64,000 nucleotides of DNA, taken from NCBI GenBank assembly GCA_018340805.1, contig JACMZG010001914.1, positions 1,782,660 to 1,846,659 on the forward strand, read 5' to 3'. Made by a program: the position numbers and the translations under genes. Numbering within the stretch: the first letter of the stretch is position 1; each line of letters begins with the position of its first letter. This document shows positions 61,401 through 64,000 of this stretch, piece after piece. The notes beneath the pieces are model-generated. The model did no database searches, was not told the DNA's origin, and worked only from the letters and a program-made list of their open reading frames with translations. Source of the stretch: Microvelia longipes (Eukaryota > Arthropoda > Insecta > Hemiptera > Veliidae).

Positions 61401-64000
61401 AGGAGGCCTCACATTGTTGTTCACTTTTAGTTTACTTTATTTTTAAAATTATTTTATTTTTAAAGAATTTAAGCTACGTCTACAATGTCAAAGTTAGGTT
61501 TAGAGCAAGTCAGTGGCGTCATATTTATAAGAGAAATGTTTTTCAATTTTCCTGCCCCTTCAACTTCGTAAACATGTAAAAACAGTTTGTTATAGATTCC
61601 TCACTGATAATATTTTTTGTTTATTCATTTCCTTTATTAACATTGTTCCTTGATTCATTAAAAAGATTTCTTGTTTTATAGCACTCATTTTTTGTTTTTA
61701 AATTCATGCTTACATTGTGATTTTGACTTAAGTTAAGACTTAGACATTGTTTACATAGCTAGTTGTATAATTAAATTAAAGAATAGACACTTTATTATAA
61801 AAATTGTAGATAGTTTTATTTTAACTTATATAAAAAGGAAATATAAAGTTATTATATAATAAGCTTATTTATAAGCTTATATATAAGCTTATTATATAAT
61901 AAGCTCCAGTGTGTATTAGAATTTTTTTTTTCAAGTACTGCTTTATTAAAAATAGTAAACATAACATATCTCTTATTTAAAAAAAAAAAAATAATAAGTA
62001 TTTAAAATAAAATTATGTTCCGATGTTTTTTACAATTTATTATTTGGACAATTTTTTCTATAATTTGAATATTTAAAGTGTCAATTCTTTTCTAAATATA
62101 TAATAATGAAAAGACATGAAAAATTAACCAAAATAAAAAAAAGTGATAAAGTAAATGGTATTACGTTACCTGACCTTATTATGTTTACTACTAACTCAAA
62201 CACGTGTAATAGTCATCAAACATAATTCCCTTTATTTTTTAATTAATTTTATTGAGATATATTTTGCTTTTTTTAAATGTCATAAAAATTTAATTAGGAT
62301 GATCACTTTCAATTTGTATTAGTTCATGGCTTTAATTAGAGAGTGCAGCATTATATGATAAACTACTGCTTTCTGTTGATTAAATGATGAACTAAGTAAA
62401 ACTAGTGATCTGCTGAATACTCTGTGAAAATTATTATTAGGATGTTTGCCAACTTGTAAGGTAAATAGGTGATGCCGTTGTGGCTGTGTTAATCAATAAT
62501 TTATTAAGTTTATTTTTTTGTCCCTCCTTGATAAATATTACCCCCTTAATATTATATTGTATAGTTATTTAAAAATGAAAAGGCGTTGCTTAATAGTTAT
62601 AAAGGCTTGTTTTTTATATGAGACAAAATTTTGGATAAGGTAAACAAATAAACTAAAGAAAGTTATAATTTTCTTGCATAATGTGCCTGTTATTGTATCT
62701 TATAAGATAAATCCTTTCTCCAGTATTAAATTATTTATAATGTATATATTATTTTATAACTTTATCCTACCTTTATCTTTTCCTTTCTTATTTTCCGGTT
62801 TTCTTTTCATAAATAATCATCCTCTTAGTTTTCATTTTAACCAAAACCTTTGTCTCATTTAAAAAGAAGTATTTAGCCTTATAAAAACTCAATAAAAATG
62901 CTAATTTAAAAATCATGAGTTATTTATATTATATTCACCGTAATTACATTTATTATTCAATATTTAAATATTAATAAATTTAGGAAAAAAATACATTATG
63001 ATTATATTTTTTTCAAAACTTTTAGTTTTTAATTTTTCATTTAATGTAAGTTGTTGTTATGTAAATAAATAGAAAATGTATAAAATAAAAAAAATATTAA
63101 TTTAATTTTTTTAGAATTATAATGCTTTTAAATTATTATATTCTTTTGTGTATTTCTTTGTCCGTATAAATTTTTATTCTCTGGTGGATTAGAAAGGAAA
63201 ATGGTGCAAGTTAAGTTTTGTGATCTGAAATAACAAGCTGGCACATTTTAATAAAGAAATTAAGACCTCTTTTAAAATAAAAAGAAACAGGTTTGTATTT
63301 GCTGAAGAATTTTCTTTTTGCTGAAAAAAAATGATAATTTTAAGATATGATTTTGGTGGTGTTAAATTGACTGATTAAATGAGATGTGTGGGTGAGCTGT
63401 TGGTGGTTATTTTGTCTTATTTTATTTTTTTTTTAATATGGGACTGTGATGGTGGACCACCATGTTCTAGTATTGACCTTGCAAGCAGTATGATGTACTA
63501 GGGATCATTATGCATAAGCAGTGTATGATATGAAAGTAAAGGTGGCAGGACCACTGATATGATGGGAAGACATGAAACAGTACTATTTGCAGGAAGTGTC
63601 TTGTGAACTAAACCTCTTGCATAATAAAATAAATTAACTGGAATAGTAATATAAGTTAATATCTTAAAAAGTGACATGACTAAACTGTTGAGTTTATTTA
63701 TGTTATACTTTATTATCACTATATTTATTATAATTATACTTATCTAATTCTCTTTCTATATCATAAGAGAAAGAGTTCTTTTACCCATCTATTAGTAAAA
63801 ATTTCAAAATTTATTTAAGTCTTACTTGTGGTAACATTTTCTTTTTGGAAGGATGGTTTGAGTTCAGAACAGCCAAGGGATACTTTGCTTTACATCCCCC
63901 AGCTCTGCTTGTTCCTGCTGGTGTTTGAATCCTAATCAGAACTATCAATGTACTAATAGCTTTACAATGGTTAAGGGGAGAAGTAACTAAGGCCCCAAAT
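58456..64000. other. Downstream stretch without genes or transposons
   Basis: About 5.5 kb of AT-rich DNA without recognisable genes. It also lacks the long (AT)n tracts and dispersed repeats common in the rest of the window. It may be additional 3' UTR from a distal poly(A) site or intergenic DNA. Short frames (for example 58875-59063 minus, 60709-60924 plus, 63498-63719 minus) have no motifs. A cluster of AAGCTT palindromes lies at 61860-61905. Confidence 0.5.
61855..61907. repeat. Cluster of AAGCTT palindromes
   Basis: Four AAGCTT(AT) motifs within 50 bp, arranged around TTATATAATAAGCTTAT-type inverted copies. It can fold as a hairpin. Confidence 0.7.

Overview
The window is nuclear DNA of an animal, most probably an arthropod. 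It is AT-rich, full of (AT)n microsatellites and transposon remnants, and has almost no coding sequence. The one host gene that can be recognised is the 3' part of a TSC22-domain gene (bunched in insects). It has a 52-nt exon at 44672-44723, an intron of about 11.7 kb, and a terminal exon at 56445-56675 that encodes the TSC box and leucine zipper. The residues on the C-terminal side of the zipper resemble insect bunched more than vertebrate TSC22D proteins, which supports an arthropod source. The species cannot be named from the sequence.

Layout. 1-12 kb: AT-rich DNA with a foldback MITE (3169-4138) that carries a nested hairpin element made of GTCGAC-containing units (3304-3561), a 5S-rRNA-related repeat and two minisatellites. 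12.27-16.88 kb: a 4.6-kb foldback element with two arms of about 2.3 kb. 17-27 kb: dispersed repeats, palindromes and low-complexity DNA. 27.5-29.3 kb and 42.2-43.9 kb: two close copies of a 1.77-kb repeat, each ending in a large inverted repeat; the loop between the arms is in opposite orientation in the two copies. 35.52-40.92 kb: a 5.4-kb element with TIRs of about 800 bp, flanked by a perfect 6-bp duplication (CTTTAG). It carries a disrupted zinc-finger plus capsid-like gene and a small PC4-like gene. 44.7-56.7 kb: the TSC22 intron, hosting a hAT MITE, a third copy of the 1.77-kb repeat, a GC-rich hairpin array, a Harbinger-type element with a Myb/SANT remnant and a 5S-related repeat. 56.7-64 kb: 3' UTR and downstream DNA that is nearly free of transposons.

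The main result is that the 12.3-kb and 35.5-kb elements belong to one family. They share termini (AGTAGGGG... next to a (TCC)n tract), a 19-20 bp internal motif present at all four ends, the same GAGCC-rich tandem array with the same sequence beside it, and 6-bp target duplications. AG/CT ends plus 6-bp duplications match the Polinton/Maverick class, and the cargo of the second element looks capsid-like. No polymerase, integrase, ATPase or protease is visible, so both would be non-autonomous. Many single-base length differences between arms and copies suggest real decay, residual indel errors in the assembly, or both; frameshifts should be read with that in mind.
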